Part shown: positions 24,753 through 33,946 of the stretch, one piece after another | How positions within the stretch are numbered: the stretch's first letter is position 1 | Layout: every line of letters starts with the position of its first letter | Assembly: GCF_003966565.1 (NCBI RefSeq) | Contig: NZ_AP018718.1 | Coordinates: forward strand, 2,480,001 to 2,544,000 | Direction of reading: 5' to 3' | Origin: Sulfuricystis multivorans | GTDB lineage: Bacteria; Pseudomonadota; Gammaproteobacteria; Burkholderiales; Rhodocyclaceae | Length of the DNA stretch: 64,000 bases | The notes under the pieces: model-generated | What the model was told of the DNA's origin: nothing | Databases searched by the model: none | Seen by the model: only the letters and a program-made list of their open reading frames with translations | Position numbers and translations under genes: made by a program

Positions 24753-25880
24753 ATGGAAGACAAGCGCAGCATCGGCCCGGTCGAGGCGCGACGCGTCGTC
24801 TTCGATGAACCCTTCGTCTTCGCCGCCGGCAAGGCCCTGCCGCAGTGGGAACTGGTCTATGAGACCTATGGCACGCTCAATGCCGCGCGCACGAACGCGA
24901 TCCTGGTCTGCCACGCGCTCTCCGGCCACCATCACGTCGCCGGCTGGTATGCCGACAATCCGAAGAACCTCGGCTGGTGGGACAACATGATCGGCCCCGG
25001 CAAGCCGATCGACACCGAGCGCTTCTTCGTCGTCGGCGTCAATAATCTGGGCGGCTGCCACGGCTCGACCGGTCCGGCCTCGCTCGATCCGGCCACCGGT
25101 GAGCCCTGGGGCGCTGATTTCCCGGTCGTCACCGTGCCGGACTGGGTCAGAGCGCAAGCGAGACTGGCCGATCATTTGGGCATCGAACAATGGGCGGCGG
25201 TGGTCGGCGGCAGCCTGGGCGGCATGCAGGCGCTGCAATGGACGATCGACCTGCCCGAGCGCGTGCGCCATGCGCTGGTGATCGCCGCGGCGCCGAAGCT
25301 CACCGCCGAGAACATCGCCTTCAACGACGTCGCCCGCCAGGCGATCATCACCGATCCGGACTTCCACGGCGGCCATTTCTACCGTTACGACACGCGGCCG
25401 CAGCGCGGCCTGCGGCTGGCACGCATGCTCGGCCACATCACCTATCTGTCGGACGACCAGATGGCGGAGAAATTCGGCCGCAAGCGGCGCAGCGGTGCCG
25501 GCAGCTACAGTTTCGACGTCGAGTTCGAGGTCGAATCCTATCTGCACTACCAGGGCGACAAGTTCGCCGGCATCTTCGATGCCAACACCTATCTGTTGAT
25601 GACCCGCGCGCTGGACTATTTCGATCCGGCGGCACCTTATGGCGATGATCTAGCCGCTGCTTTGGCGCGTGCGCAGGCTGGCTTCCTCGTCATCTCGTTT
25701 TCGACCGACTGGCGCTTTTCACCGGCCAGAAGCCGCGAGATCGTCAATGCGCTGGTGAAGAACCAGCAGCCGGTCAGTTACGCCGAGATCGCCAGCCAGC
25801 ATGGTCACGATTCCTTCCTGATGGCCGATAGCTACTACCATGCGGTGGTGGCGGCCTACATGGCGAACGTCGAGACATGA
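24753..25880 (+). CDS. metX: Homoserine O-acyltransferase (MetX type)
   Basis: 375 residues, alpha/beta-hydrolase fold. The nucleophile elbow is [14 protein letters not shown]; the other triad members are in [11 protein letters not shown] (Asp) and [10 protein letters not shown] (His). Activates homoserine for methionine synthesis. Many betaproteobacterial MetX enzymes use succinyl-CoA, so acetyl versus succinyl specificity stays open. Overlaps metW by four bases (ATGA). Confidence 0.93.
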   Translation: MEDKRSIGPVEARRVVFDEPFVFAAGKALPQWELVYETYGTLNAARTNAILVCHALSGHHHVAGWYADNPKNLGWWDNMIGPGKPIDTERFFVVGVNNLGGCHGSTGPASLDPATGEPWGADFPVVTVPDWVRAQARLADHLGIEQWAAVVGGSLGGMQALQWTIDLPERVRHALVIAAAPKLTAENIAFNDVARQAIITDPDFHGGHFYRYDTRPQRGLRLARMLGHITYLSDDQMAEKFGRKRRSGAGSYSFDVEFEVESYLHYQGDKFAGIFDANTYLLMTRALDYFDPAAPYGDDLAAALARAQAGFLVISFSTDWRFSPARSREIVNALVKNQQPVSYAEIASQHGHDSFLMADSYYHAVVAAYMANVET

Positions 25881-26473
25881 GCCACGCGATCAAACGCCCC
25901 GACTTCGCCGTCATCGCCGGCTGGATGAAGCCGGGCGAGAGCGTGCTCGATCTGGGTTGCGGCGCGGGCGAGCTGTTGCTGCTGCTCGCCGAACGGGGCT
26001 TGCGCGGCTGGGGCATCGAGCGCGACCCGGGCCACGTGCTGGCGGCGATCGAAAACGGCGTCAATGTGATCCAGAGCGACCTCGAAGAAGGTCTGGCTGG
26101 CTTTGAAAACGATGCCTTCGACCACGTCGTGCTCTCGCGCACGCTGCAGACGATGCGCCATACGCAACAGATCCTCGCCGAGATGCTGCGCGTCGGCCGC
26201 GAGGCGGTGGTTTCGTTTCCGAATTTCGCCTACTGGAAGAACCGCCTCGCGATCTTGAACGGCCGTATGCCGGTCTCGGAAGATCTGCCCTACCAGTGGT
26301 ATGACACGCCGAACGTGCGTTTCTTCACGATGCTCGACTTCGAGAGCCTGTGCAAGGAAATGGGCATCGTCATCCGCGAGCGCCAGGTGCTCGACGAAAA
26401 AGGCCTGCTTGTGACCGAGGAACACAATTTCCTCGGCAGCCTGGCGGTTTATCGGATCGGCCGGCCGCGCTGA
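25877..26473 (+). CDS. metW: Methionine biosynthesis protein MetW
   Basis: 198 residues. SAM-methyltransferase-like fold with motif [16 protein letters not shown] and conserved [10 protein letters not shown]. MetW accompanies MetX in many proteobacteria and supports its activity; no methyl acceptor is established. Coupled to metX by the ATGA overlap. Confidence 0.92.
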   Translation: MSHAIKRPDFAVIAGWMKPGESVLDLGCGAGELLLLLAERGLRGWGIERDPGHVLAAIENGVNVIQSDLEEGLAGFENDAFDHVVLSRTLQTMRHTQQILAEMLRVGREAVVSFPNFAYWKNRLAILNGRMPVSEDLPYQWYDTPNVRFFTMLDFESLCKEMGIVIRERQVLDEKGLLVTEEHNFLGSLAVYRIGRPR

Positions 26474-26477
26474 GCGC

Positions 26478-26562
26478 TGGTGCCCGGAGCCGGACTCGAA
26501 CCGGCATGCCATGCGGCGAGGGATTTTAAGTCCCTTGTGTCTACCAATTTCACCATCCGGGC
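26478..26562 (-). tRNA. tRNA-Leu (anticodon UAA)
   Basis: 85 bases including an encoded CCA. On the minus strand it starts GCCCGGATGGTG and ends with the matching acceptor CCGGGCACCA. The T-arm GGTTCGAGTCC and anticodon loop ACTTAAAAT (UAA) are intact, and the long variable arm typical of leucine tRNAs is present. Confidence 0.95.
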
Positions 26563-26604
26563 AGCGTCTGCATTCTAGGCTGCCCGGGCGCGGCGCGGAG
26601 CGCT

Positions 26605-28704
26605 TCAGTGCGGGATCGGCGTTCCACTGGTGAACAACCGTGCGAAATCCTCGAAAGCCATCGGCCGCGCGAACAGATAGCCTTGCGCCAGATCGCAGCC
26701 GAAATCGCGCAGGATCCGCGCCTGGGCCAGTGTCTCGACGCCTTCGGCCACCACCGTCATGCCCAGGTTGCGCCCCATCTGGATGATGGTTTGGACGATC
26801 TTGCGGCTCTTTTCGTCGTGTTCCAGACCGCCGACGAAGGCCTGGTCGATCTTGAGCTTGTCAACATGCAGGCGCAGCAGATTGCCGAGGTTCGAATAGC
26901 CGGTGCCGAAGTCATCCACCGCGATCGCGATCCCCGCCGTGGCGAAGGTTTCCAGCGAGCGGACGAGGGTTTCGTTTTCGCTGGCGATCGCGCTCTCCGT
27001 AATCTCGACTTCCAGACGTTGCGCCGGCAATCCGCAGGATTCGATCAGCTCGAGCACCCGCGGCGCACAGTCGTGATCGAACTGCAGGGGCGAGAAATTC
27101 ACCGCGATGCCGAACCCGCGCAGCCGACCGTCGAGGCGCGCGCCCGCTACACAGGCTTCGCGCAGCACCCAGTGACCCAGGGTCTTGATCAGGCCGGACT
27201 CTTCCGCCGCGGCGACCAGCTCGGCGGGCGAGGGCATCGAGGCGTCCTCGTGGCGAGCCAGGCGCAGCAGCACTTCGACGCCGGCGATCGTCCCATCGGC
27301 AAGCCGCACCTGCGGCTGCCAGGCGAGCATCAGCCCCGAGGAAGCGAGCGCCTTGCGCAGGATATCGGTTGCCTCGATGCGCCGCGCCAGACGCCGGTGC
27401 ATTTCGCTGGCGAAGAAATAGTAACGGCCGCGGCCTTGCTGCTTGGCGTTGTACATCGCCGTATCGGCGTTCATCAACAGCGCCTCGACCGTCTCACCGT
27501 CGCCCGGATAGCGGGCGATGCCGATCGATGCGGCGAGGAAGAATTCGCGTTCGTCGTGAGTGAATGGTTCGGCGAACGCGGTCAGCAGCTTTTCGGCGAC
27601 CTCGGCCAGATCGGCTTCATCGACGATGTCCTCGACGATCACGGCGAATTCGTCCCCGCCCAGCCGCGCCACCGTGTCGTTGGCGCGCACGAGATGGGTC
27701 AGCCGCTGCGCCGCCTCGACCAGGATGCGATCGCCGATGCCGTGGCCGTAGGCATCGTTGATGTCCTTGAAGTGGTCCAGATCGATGAACAGCACACCGA
27801 TCTCGGTTTCGTTGCGCTGCGCGCGGGCGACCGCCTGGCCGAGGCGATCGAGCAGCAGACGACGGTTCGGCAAGCCGGTCAGCGCGTCATGGAACGCAAG
27901 ATGCATCAGCTGCGCACGTAGCTCTTTGTGCGAGCCGATATCGGCGAACACGCCGACGTAATAGCGCGGCTTGCCCTGCTCGTCGCGCACCAGATCGATG
28001 TGCAGCCACTCGGGATAGATCTCGCCGCTCTTGCGGCGGTTCCAGATCTCGCCTTGCCAAGAGCCGGTCTCGTCGATCGTGCGCCACATCTCGGCATAGA
28101 ACGCGGCATCGTGACGCCCGGACTTCAGCAGGCCAGGCGTCTGGCCGATCGCCTCTGCCTCGGAGTAGCCGGTGGTGCGGCAAAAAGCTGCATTGACCAG
28201 CAGGATGCGGCCTTGCACATCGGTGACCATGATGCCTTCGGCGGTGGCATCGAACACCGCGGCGGCAATCTTGCGGTTTTCCAGCTCGCAGCGCAGGTTG
28301 TCGATCAGGCGCGCACGCTCCTCGTTGAGCGCGTGCTCGTGCTCCATCAACGCGGCCACCAGCGCGAACCGTGAGACCACACCGACGAAAGCACCCTCGC
28401 CGCTGATGACCGGCAGATAATCGCAACGCTCCCGTTCCAGCCGCGCCCAGACCTCATCGACCGGCGTGGCCGGATCGAGCCCGGGCGGCTGACGGCGCAC
28501 CAACAGGTCGGCGAACACCCGCGCCGGAAACAGCGCGGCTTCGCGCACTTCGACGAGACCGAGGAAGCGTCCATCGCCATCGTCTTCGTCGAAGACCGCA
28601 TACACCAGCACCTCGTTGCCGTTCCTCGCCGCCACGTCGCGATAGCGCTGCAGCGCACCGACGCTGCGATGACGGGAGCAAAGGCAATCGCGCGCGGTCA
28701 GCAT
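26605..28704 (-). CDS. CBS-PAS-GGDEF-EAL signalling protein
   Basis: 699 residues from ATG 28704. N-terminal CBS-like region (about 15-130, ending DYLPVISGEGAFVGVVSR), a PAS domain (about 150-275, VNAAFCRTTGYSEAEAIGQT), GGDEF (about 285-440; RLGGDEFAV intact) and EAL (about 455-690; EVLLRL in place of EAL, with DDFGTGYSNL and VAEGVE present). Probably makes or breaks cyclic di-GMP in response to a nucleotide or PAS ligand. No membrane segment. Starts four bases after the 112-residue gene upstream. Confidence 0.9.
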   Translation of the reverse strand: MLTARDCLCSRHRSVGALQRYRDVAARNGNEVLVYAVFDEDDGDGRFLGLVEVREAALFPARVFADLLVRRQPPGLDPATPVDEVWARLERERCDYLPVISGEGAFVGVVSRFALVAALMEHEHALNEERARLIDNLRCELENRKIAAAVFDATAEGIMVTDVQGRILLVNAAFCRTTGYSEAEAIGQTPGLLKSGRHDAAFYAEMWRTIDETGSWQGEIWNRRKSGEIYPEWLHIDLVRDEQGKPRYYVGVFADIGSHKELRAQLMHLAFHDALTGLPNRRLLLDRLGQAVARAQRNETEIGVLFIDLDHFKDINDAYGHGIGDRILVEAAQRLTHLVRANDTVARLGGDEFAVIVEDIVDEADLAEVAEKLLTAFAEPFTHDEREFFLAASIGIARYPGDGETVEALLMNADTAMYNAKQQGRGRYYFFASEMHRRLARRIEATDILRKALASSGLMLAWQPQVRLADGTIAGVEVLLRLARHEDASMPSPAELVAAAEESGLIKTLGHWVLREACVAGARLDGRLRGFGIAVNFSPLQFDHDCAPRVLELIESCGLPAQRLEVEITESAIASENETLVRSLETFATAGIAIAVDDFGTGYSNLGNLLRLHVDKLKIDQAFVGGLEHDEKSRKIVQTIIQMGRNLGMTVVAEGVETLAQARILRDFGCDLAQGYLFARPMAFEDFARLFTSGTPIPH

Positions 28705-28708
28705 GTCA

Positions 28709-29047
28709 TTACGAGTCGCCGCCCGCCGCTTCGAGCGCGATCTCGACATCCAGGTCGAGATGAATGATTTCCTCGGGCCCCATCAGGGGTTTGACGTGAT
28801 CGAGGACGAAGCGGCGCAGCGACTCGGCATCGACCTTGCGCAGGATGGCGCTGCGCACCAGGACATCGCCGATCACCTCGTCTTCGATCGGCACGTGCTC
28901 AAAAGGCGTCGTCATCAGCAACGCGAGCGCCTTGCCCATCGCCACCTGGCCGATCGGCGAAGACCGGCCGAGGACGAGACCGTCGACGATCGGCGGCAAG
29001 ACGAACTCGCGCGCCCGCATCCTGATGTTCTGCCGTTGCTTTTTCAT
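28709..29047 (-). CDS. Small conserved-looking protein of unknown function
   Basis: 112 residues, not recognised. Mixed alpha/beta character, no signal peptide or membrane segment. Notable segments are FVLPPIVDGLVLGRSSPIGQ and an acidic C-terminus (PEEIIHLDLDVEIALEAAGG). ATG at 29047 has GAGGGGCAG upstream; ATG at 29020 is an alternative. It ends four bases before the GGDEF-EAL gene, so the two are probably co-expressed, and it may be a partner of that signalling protein. Confidence 0.65.
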   Translation of the reverse strand: MKKQRQNIRMRAREFVLPPIVDGLVLGRSSPIGQVAMGKALALLMTTPFEHVPIEDEVIGDVLVRSAILRKVDAESLRRFVLDHVKPLMGPEEIIHLDLDVEIALEAAGGDS

Positions 29048-29172
29048 TTCTGCCCCTCGCCGCCGCCATCACCCCCCGAGATGGCTGGCGGTCGCTCGAA
29101 AAACCCTACGGGTCATCGTTTGTCATTAGACCATATTCGCCGTGACATCGAAATGGTTTTGCTCAAGAAACC

Positions 29173-29820
29173 TCAAGGCCTGCCATGATCCCACTGCCGC
29201 CGGACGATGTCGCGGATCAAATGCAGGCGGCGGTGGAAGAAATGGTCGGCGCCGGGAATGACGATCACTGGCAAATCGAGAGGTTCGGCCCAGGCGAGAA
29301 CGTTGGCAAGCGGCACCGTCTCGTCCTTGCCGCCGTGGATGACGATCGTGTCGGTGGGCACGGCAGCGGTTTCATAGTTGCGTAAGCCTTCGATGAAGCC
29401 GGCCGCAGTGCCGACCAGCACCAGCCGGCTCGCCGGATCACCCTCCTCTTTCAGCCGCTGCGCGAGCCGGGTGATCACATAGGCGCCGAACGAGAAGCCG
29501 GCAAGATAAATAGGCAGCGTTCGGCCAAAACGTTGTCGTGCGTCAGCCAGCACGGCGAGCAAATCCTCGGTCTCGCCGATGCCCTGATCGTGCGCGCCTT
29601 CCGAGCCGCCGACGCCGCGGAAATTGGGCCGCAGCGTCGCGCAGCCCAGCTCGCGGAAAGTGCGCGCCAGCGTGGTGACCACCTTGTTCTCTGCGGTGCC
29701 GCCATAGAGCGGGTGCGGATGCGCGATCAGCGCGATGCCGGTCGCCTGCGCGTGAGGCTCGACGAACACCTCGATCTTGCCCGCCGGGCCGGCGAGGAAC
29801 AAGCGATCGGAGCGCATCAT
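29173..29820 (-). CDS. Alpha/beta hydrolase (COG2945-like)
   Basis: 215 residues. Begins with the oxyanion-region motif IALIAHPHPLYGGTAENKVV; nucleophile elbow is LAGFSFGAYV; acid and base lie in HGGKDETVPL and GADHFFHRRL. Substrate unknown. Its ATG overlaps the stop of the GC-poor nuclease-like gene by four bases. Confidence 0.87.
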   Translation of the reverse strand: MMRSDRLFLAGPAGKIEVFVEPHAQATGIALIAHPHPLYGGTAENKVVTTLARTFRELGCATLRPNFRGVGGSEGAHDQGIGETEDLLAVLADARQRFGRTLPIYLAGFSFGAYVITRLAQRLKEEGDPASRLVLVGTAAGFIEGLRNYETAAVPTDTIVIHGGKDETVPLANVLAWAEPLDLPVIVIPGADHFFHRRLHLIRDIVRRQWDHGRP

Positions 29821-30414
29821 TCGTTACATGATGGGCATAAATCCAACAAAACGATGTCCAGCTTGTACAAACGCGCAAGGTGGATGTATTGCCTCACCAT
29901 CGGCGAAGTTGCAACCTTGACATATCCGCTGTTTTTGGCACCGCGGTAATGATGATTTCTCATGCAAATATATAATTTCTTGACTCTGGAATCCAAAATG
30001 GCCTTGAGTACGTCCTTGAAAAACTCAGCGAAAGCATCCGCCAAGCTGATTTCTATCGCGACTCCGTTCTGAACATCCAAAATATCAAAGGCCTGTAACT
30101 TTTCGGTTTCCACGGCCTCTTCGTTCTGCACGTCTATGCCTTTGAATCTCAAGGTCATGTTCTCTGCAACCTTGGCTTCGATCTTTATTCTCGCCCCGTA
30201 TTTGGCCGACAAGAACTCCTGCAATTTCTTCGTGGTTCGATAGCTTTTCGCCTCATCGGCGCTATTTTCATTAAGATCGATGTTTTTCAACCATTCTTCC
30301 CTGTATGCAGCGCACTTGTAGCGGCCACCATCGACGCTCTTCGGAACAAAGACATTCTCGAAGAAAGCCAGTATGTCCTCGATGATGTCTTGCTCAGGCA
30401 TGATTCCAGCCATT
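29817..30414 (-). CDS. GC-poor protein with PD-(D/E)XK nuclease-like core
   Basis: About 198 residues from ATG 30414 (ATG 30402 or TTG 30431 also possible). Base composition is visibly poorer in G+C than all neighbours, and codon choice differs (many AAA, AAT, ATT), suggesting recent transfer. The centre reads AFDILDVQNGVAIEISLADA (about 115-135), which resembles the D-(8-9)-ExX core of BglII/BamHI-type restriction enzymes, but with serine at the usual third position. The C-terminus ends CPSCNE. No methyltransferase gene is adjacent. Inserted between the ferredoxin and hydrolase genes while keeping an ATGA overlap. Confidence 0.6.
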
Positions 30415-30443
30415 GAACAAACCAGATTCAAGGGAGGCAGAAA

Positions 30444-30752
30444 TCAGATCAGCAGCCGCTCGACGATCTCGCCCTTGGCCAGATGGCGTTCGACGATCTC
30501 GTCGATGTCTTCCCGATCGACGTAGGTGTACCAGACGGCCTCGGGATAGACGACGATCACCGGCCCCTTGTCGCAGCGATCCAGGCAGCCGGCGCTGTTG
30601 ACGCGCACCTTGCCGGGGATCGCCTCACCCATGCTTTTGACTTTTTCCTTGCAGTAGTCGCGCATCGCCTGGGCGTTGTGGTTGTTGCAGCACATCTCGC
30701 CCGGCTCGCGCTGGTTGGTGCAGAAGAACAGGTGGTATTGGTAGTAGCTCAT
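30444..30752 (-). CDS. Thioredoxin-like [2Fe-2S] ferredoxin
   Basis: 102 residues. Cysteines at 11, 22, 56 and 60 (SAGCLDRCDKGP) fit the thioredoxin-like [2Fe-2S] ferredoxin family; 21 and 34 are extra. PVIVVYPEAVWYTYV is the conserved C-terminal segment. Soluble electron carrier; partner unknown. ATG at 30752 has GGAGAA upstream. Confidence 0.9.
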   Translation of the reverse strand: MSYYQYHLFFCTNQREPGEMCCNNHNAQAMRDYCKEKVKSMGEAIPGKVRVNSAGCLDRCDKGPVIVVYPEAVWYTYVDREDIDEIVERHLAKGEIVERLLI

Positions 30753-30794
30753 TTTTTTCTCCATGATCGGCTGGGTTGGGAGTGCCAATTTACC

Positions 30795-30819
30795 AAAGTC
30801 GGCGCTGGCGGGAAGGCAT
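30795..30819 (-). repeat. Dispersed 25-bp intergenic repeat, type A (inverted)
   Basis: Reads AAAGTCGGCGCTGGCGGG then AAGGCAT on the plus strand. It ends one base before the MFS start at 30821 and places GGGAAGG in ribosome-site position. Confidence 0.72.
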
Positions 30820-30820
30820 A

Positions 30821-32092
30821 ATGCGGACGATGTCCTCTGCCGCTTTGCCCCTCGATCCCGTCAAGGAGAGGCTGCTGCTCGCCACGCTCGCCGGCATCCA
30901 GTTCGCCCACATCCTCGACTTCATGATCATGATGCCGCTCGGGCCGATCCTGATGCAGGAATTCGCCCTCGATGCGCAGCAGTTCGGCCTGCTCGTCTCG
31001 GCCTACACCTTCACGGCCGGGGCGGCCGGCGTGCTCTCTGCCGTGTTCGTCGACCGCTTCGAAAGAAAGCGCCTGCTGCTACTGATGTTCGCGCTGTTCG
31101 CTCTCGCCACACTCGCCTGCGGCCTGGCGCCTGGCTATGCCACGCTGCTGGCAGCGCGGTCTTGCGCCGGCGCCTTCGGCGGCGTGCTGGGCTCGATGGT
31201 GCACACCATCGTCGGCGATGCGATTCCTTTCGAGCGCCGTGGCCGTGCCGCCGGCGTCGTGATGTCGGCCTTTTCGCTGTCCACCGTCGCCGGTGTGCCG
31301 CTGTCGCTCTTCCTCGCCAACCACTTCGGCTGGCGCAGCCCATTCTTCCTGATCGCCGCGCTTTCCGTCGCGTTGTTGCTCATTGGCTTCGTTCGGCTGC
31401 CGACGCTGCGCGGCCATCTGCCGACCGCGGTGATCGGGGAAGAAGAGCGCGCCCATCCGCTCGCCGCGATCCTCGAAACGCTGGCCCATGCCAACCACCT
31501 GCGCGCGCTTGCATTCATGGCGCTGATGATGCTCGCCGGCTTCACGGTGATCCCCTATATCACGGTCTACGCGACCGCCAATGTCGGCATCCGCCAGCAA
31601 GACATCCCCTATATGTATCTGGCCGGCGGCTGCGCGACCTTCTTCACCGCGCGCTGGATCGGCCGGCTGGCCGACCGCCACGGCAAGGTGCGCGTGTTCC
31701 GCCTCGTCGCGCTCGCAGCCTTGGTGCCGCTCTATGTGCAGACCCACCTGCCGCCGGTGCCATTGTGGGTGATGGTGGCCTGCGCGACGGTGTTCTTCAT
31801 CTTCGTGCCGGGCCGCATGGTGCCGGCGATGGCGATCATCACCTCGGCAGTCGAACCGCGCCTGCGCGGCACCTTCATGTCGCTCAATGGCGCGGTGCAG
31901 AATCTGTTTTCGGGGCTCGCCGCCTGGGCGGGCGGCCTGATGATCACGCTGGAAAACGGCCGCGTGGTCGGCTATGGCAACGTCGGCCTCGTGGCGATGG
32001 CCGCTACGGTGCTGGCGGTGCTTTACGTCGGCCGCATCCGCATGGAGGGTGCCGTTCCGCCAGCGAGGATTTTCAACGGGCAGGATATTTGA
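30821..32092 (+). CDS. MFS transporter
   Basis: 423 residues from ATG 30821 (ATG 30830 possible). About 12 membrane helices; MFS motifs FDRFERKR (loop 2-3) and DRHGKVRVF (loop 8-9), with early helix residues FAHILDFMIMMPLGP. Resembles the sugar-efflux/AraJ-like branch, but substrate is not predictable. The ribosome site appears to be part of the adjoining repeat. Its end overlaps the convergent MazG-like gene by 20 bases. Confidence 0.85.
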   Translation: MRTMSSAALPLDPVKERLLLATLAGIQFAHILDFMIMMPLGPILMQEFALDAQQFGLLVSAYTFTAGAAGVLSAVFVDRFERKRLLLLMFALFALATLACGLAPGYATLLAARSCAGAFGGVLGSMVHTIVGDAIPFERRGRAAGVVMSAFSLSTVAGVPLSLFLANHFGWRSPFFLIAALSVALLLIGFVRLPTLRGHLPTAVIGEEERAHPLAAILETLAHANHLRALAFMALMMLAGFTVIPYITVYATANVGIRQQDIPYMYLAGGCATFFTARWIGRLADRHGKVRVFRLVALAALVPLYVQTHLPPVPLWVMVACATVFFIFVPGRMVPAMAIITSAVEPRLRGTFMSLNGAVQNLFSGLAAWAGGLMITLENGRVVGYGNVGLVAMAATVLAVLYVGRIRMEGAVPPARIFNGQDI

Positions 32093-32393
32093 GGGCGTTC
32101 TTGGCGATCTTGTCGCGCGCGGCGGCGATCGGATCGATATTCAGCGCATCGGCGAGCTCGACCAGATAGATCAGCGTATCGGCTACCTCGTCGCGGATTT
32201 CGGCGAGCTTTTCCGGCGGCGGCGCGAGGCTTTCCTCGGCAGTCGCCCACTGGAAATGCTCGACCAGTTCCGCCGCCTCGACGATCATCGCCATCGCCAG
32301 GTTCTTCGGCGTGTGGTATTGCCGCCAGTCGCGCGCGGCGGCGAAGTCGCGCAAGGCGAGTTTCAAGGTTTCGAGGTCATGGATGTCGTTCAT
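32073..32393 (-). CDS. MazG-like nucleotide pyrophosphohydrolase
   Basis: 106 residues. IVEAAELVEHFQW and EIRDEVADTLIYLVELAD hold the Glu/Asp metal ligands (ExxE...ExxD) of MazG/dCTPase-type enzymes; DWRQYHTPKNLAMA precedes them. Probably hydrolyses non-canonical or surplus NTPs. ATG at 32393 overlaps the VanZ gene stop (ATGA). Confidence 0.88.
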   Translation of the reverse strand: MNDIHDLETLKLALRDFAAARDWRQYHTPKNLAMAMIVEAAELVEHFQWATAEESLAPPPEKLAEIRDEVADTLIYLVELADALNIDPIAAARDKIAKNALKYPAR

Positions 32394-33442
32394 CGTTCGC
32401 TCCGGGAAAGTATCAGCCAAGGCAGCGCGAAAAAAGGCCACAAGGCGGTGGTCAGACGCGTCAAGCCATTGAAGTTGAGGAAATGCCCCTGTTGCCAAAC
32501 ACGTAAGGTGTCGGCGAGATAAGGATTGTCCGGCATCAGATTCACGAGCACGGTGGCAATCATCAGCGCCAGCGCCGCGATCGCCTGGCGAACGGCGGGC
32601 GCGAAGGCCATCGCTACTCCCCACAGCAGCAGGCCGAGCGCGAGTCCCGCCAGGGTGCCGGGCGTGGCCCAGGCCAAGCCATGCACGCCTTGCATCAGCA
32701 CGAAGAGCGCGGCGCTCTTGACGACGAGGGCGAGCAGAATCAGCGCCAAAGGATACAGGGCAGGGTGGGCTCTGGCCAGCCGCGCGCCGATCAACGCGAT
32801 CGCCGCGGTTTGTGCGGCGACCGTGGCCAGCTCGAAGCTTCTGATGCGGTCCGCCGCGAAGTCGAGCGCGGCCGGCAAGCCGATGAGCCCGCGCAGATTG
32901 CCGCTGCCGAACAGGGTGCTTTCGGGGTTGAGCTGGGTGAGCAGCCACAGTGCGACGAGCAGCAAGCCCGCATCGCCCGCTGCACCGGCGAGCAGACGCC
33001 GCTCGCGCCAGCGATTTAGACGCCCGCCATCGAGCAGCGCGCGCCCGCCAGCCAGCCCCAGGAGGGCGCCGATCAGTGCGCCGACGCTGTTGCAGGCGAA
33101 ATCGAGATTCGAAGGCACGCGACTGGGCAAGTAGTTTTGCACGGTCTCGACGCCGAGGCTCAGGCCCGCGCCGAGCAAGACCGACAAGATGAGCGAGAGG
33201 ATCGGAGCAAGCCGCCGGATGAGCGCCGCCGTCCAGAAGAAGCCCAGGGGCAGATAGGCCAGCACGTTGCCGGCGAGATCGAAGCCGGTGAAATAACGCG
33301 GCCAGAATGATGACAGGAAGGCGAGAGGATCGACACCCGTATCGCGCCAATCGGCAAACGGATAGAGGCTGCCGTAGATGAGGAGCAGCGTCCAGGCGCC
33401 GGCAAGTTTGAGCGGCAGGTTCGAGGAGGCGCGTGCGGACAC
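32390..33442 (-). CDS. VanZ-family membrane protein
   Basis: 350 residues with about eight to nine membrane helices. The N-terminal third carries VanZ features (ETVQNYLPSRVPSNLDFACNSVGALIG); the C-terminal part is additional hydrophobic helices. In glycopeptide-resistant Gram-positives VanZ lowers teicoplanin sensitivity, but this proteobacterial role is unknown. Lies 15 bases after ubiT in the same direction. Confidence 0.85.
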   Translation of the reverse strand: MSARASSNLPLKLAGAWTLLLIYGSLYPFADWRDTGVDPLAFLSSFWPRYFTGFDLAGNVLAYLPLGFFWTAALIRRLAPILSLILSVLLGAGLSLGVETVQNYLPSRVPSNLDFACNSVGALIGALLGLAGGRALLDGGRLNRWRERRLLAGAAGDAGLLLVALWLLTQLNPESTLFGSGNLRGLIGLPAALDFAADRIRSFELATVAAQTAAIALIGARLARAHPALYPLALILLALVVKSAALFVLMQGVHGLAWATPGTLAGLALGLLLWGVAMAFAPAVRQAIAALALMIATVLVNLMPDNPYLADTLRVWQQGHFLNFNGLTRLTTALWPFFALPWLILSRSER

Positions 33443-33457
33443 GCCGGCGCCGATTTT

Positions 33458-33946
33458 CTAGGTGCCGTGGGGGGTGATCCGGCGCAGGCGGGCAAGCAGC
33501 CCGGCGGGGGAAAGTCGCTGCGGTGCGAAGCGCGGCAGCTCGACGGCATCGAGCGTATTCTTGACCAGCAACCCCAGATCGGTATCGCCTTCCATCACCA
33601 GTCGCCGGTTGAAGAACAGCGTGTCCGGATCCTCCTCGCGGGCAAGCAGCGCGAGAAAATCGCGCGCCCGTGCCGAGATGGTGAGATCGGCCCGCCGGGA
33701 ATCGAAGACGGGATGGAAGCCGCGGCCGTTGTAACCGAAACGCAGCGTCATCCCGGCATCCTTGACGCGGATCGCGAAGCGCTTGCCGGCAAGCATCTCG
33801 AGCGGCTCGCGCGGGATCAGGCGACCGAGCGCGAGATTGAGACCAGTCACCAGCGCCAGAGTCGGCGGCAGTTGCGGCAGCCGGTCGCCGAGACGGGACA
33901 AAGGCGCAGGCAGCGTGAAATCCGGTAGCTTGAAGTTCTTGATCAT
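33458..33946 (-). CDS. ubiT: Anaerobic ubiquinone biosynthesis accessory protein UbiT
   Basis: 162 residues with an SCP2 lipid-binding domain ([18 protein letters not shown] ... [15 protein letters not shown]). UbiT (YhbT) is the lipid-binding partner of UbiU and UbiV in oxygen-independent ubiquinone synthesis in E. coli. ATG at 33946 overlaps the ubiV stop by four bases. Confidence 0.9.
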   Translation of the reverse strand: MIKNFKLPDFTLPAPLSRLGDRLPQLPPTLALVTGLNLALGRLIPREPLEMLAGKRFAIRVKDAGMTLRFGYNGRGFHPVFDSRRADLTISARARDFLALLAREEDPDTLFFNRRLVMEGDTDLGLLVKNTLDAVELPRFAPQRLSPAGLLARLRRITPHGT

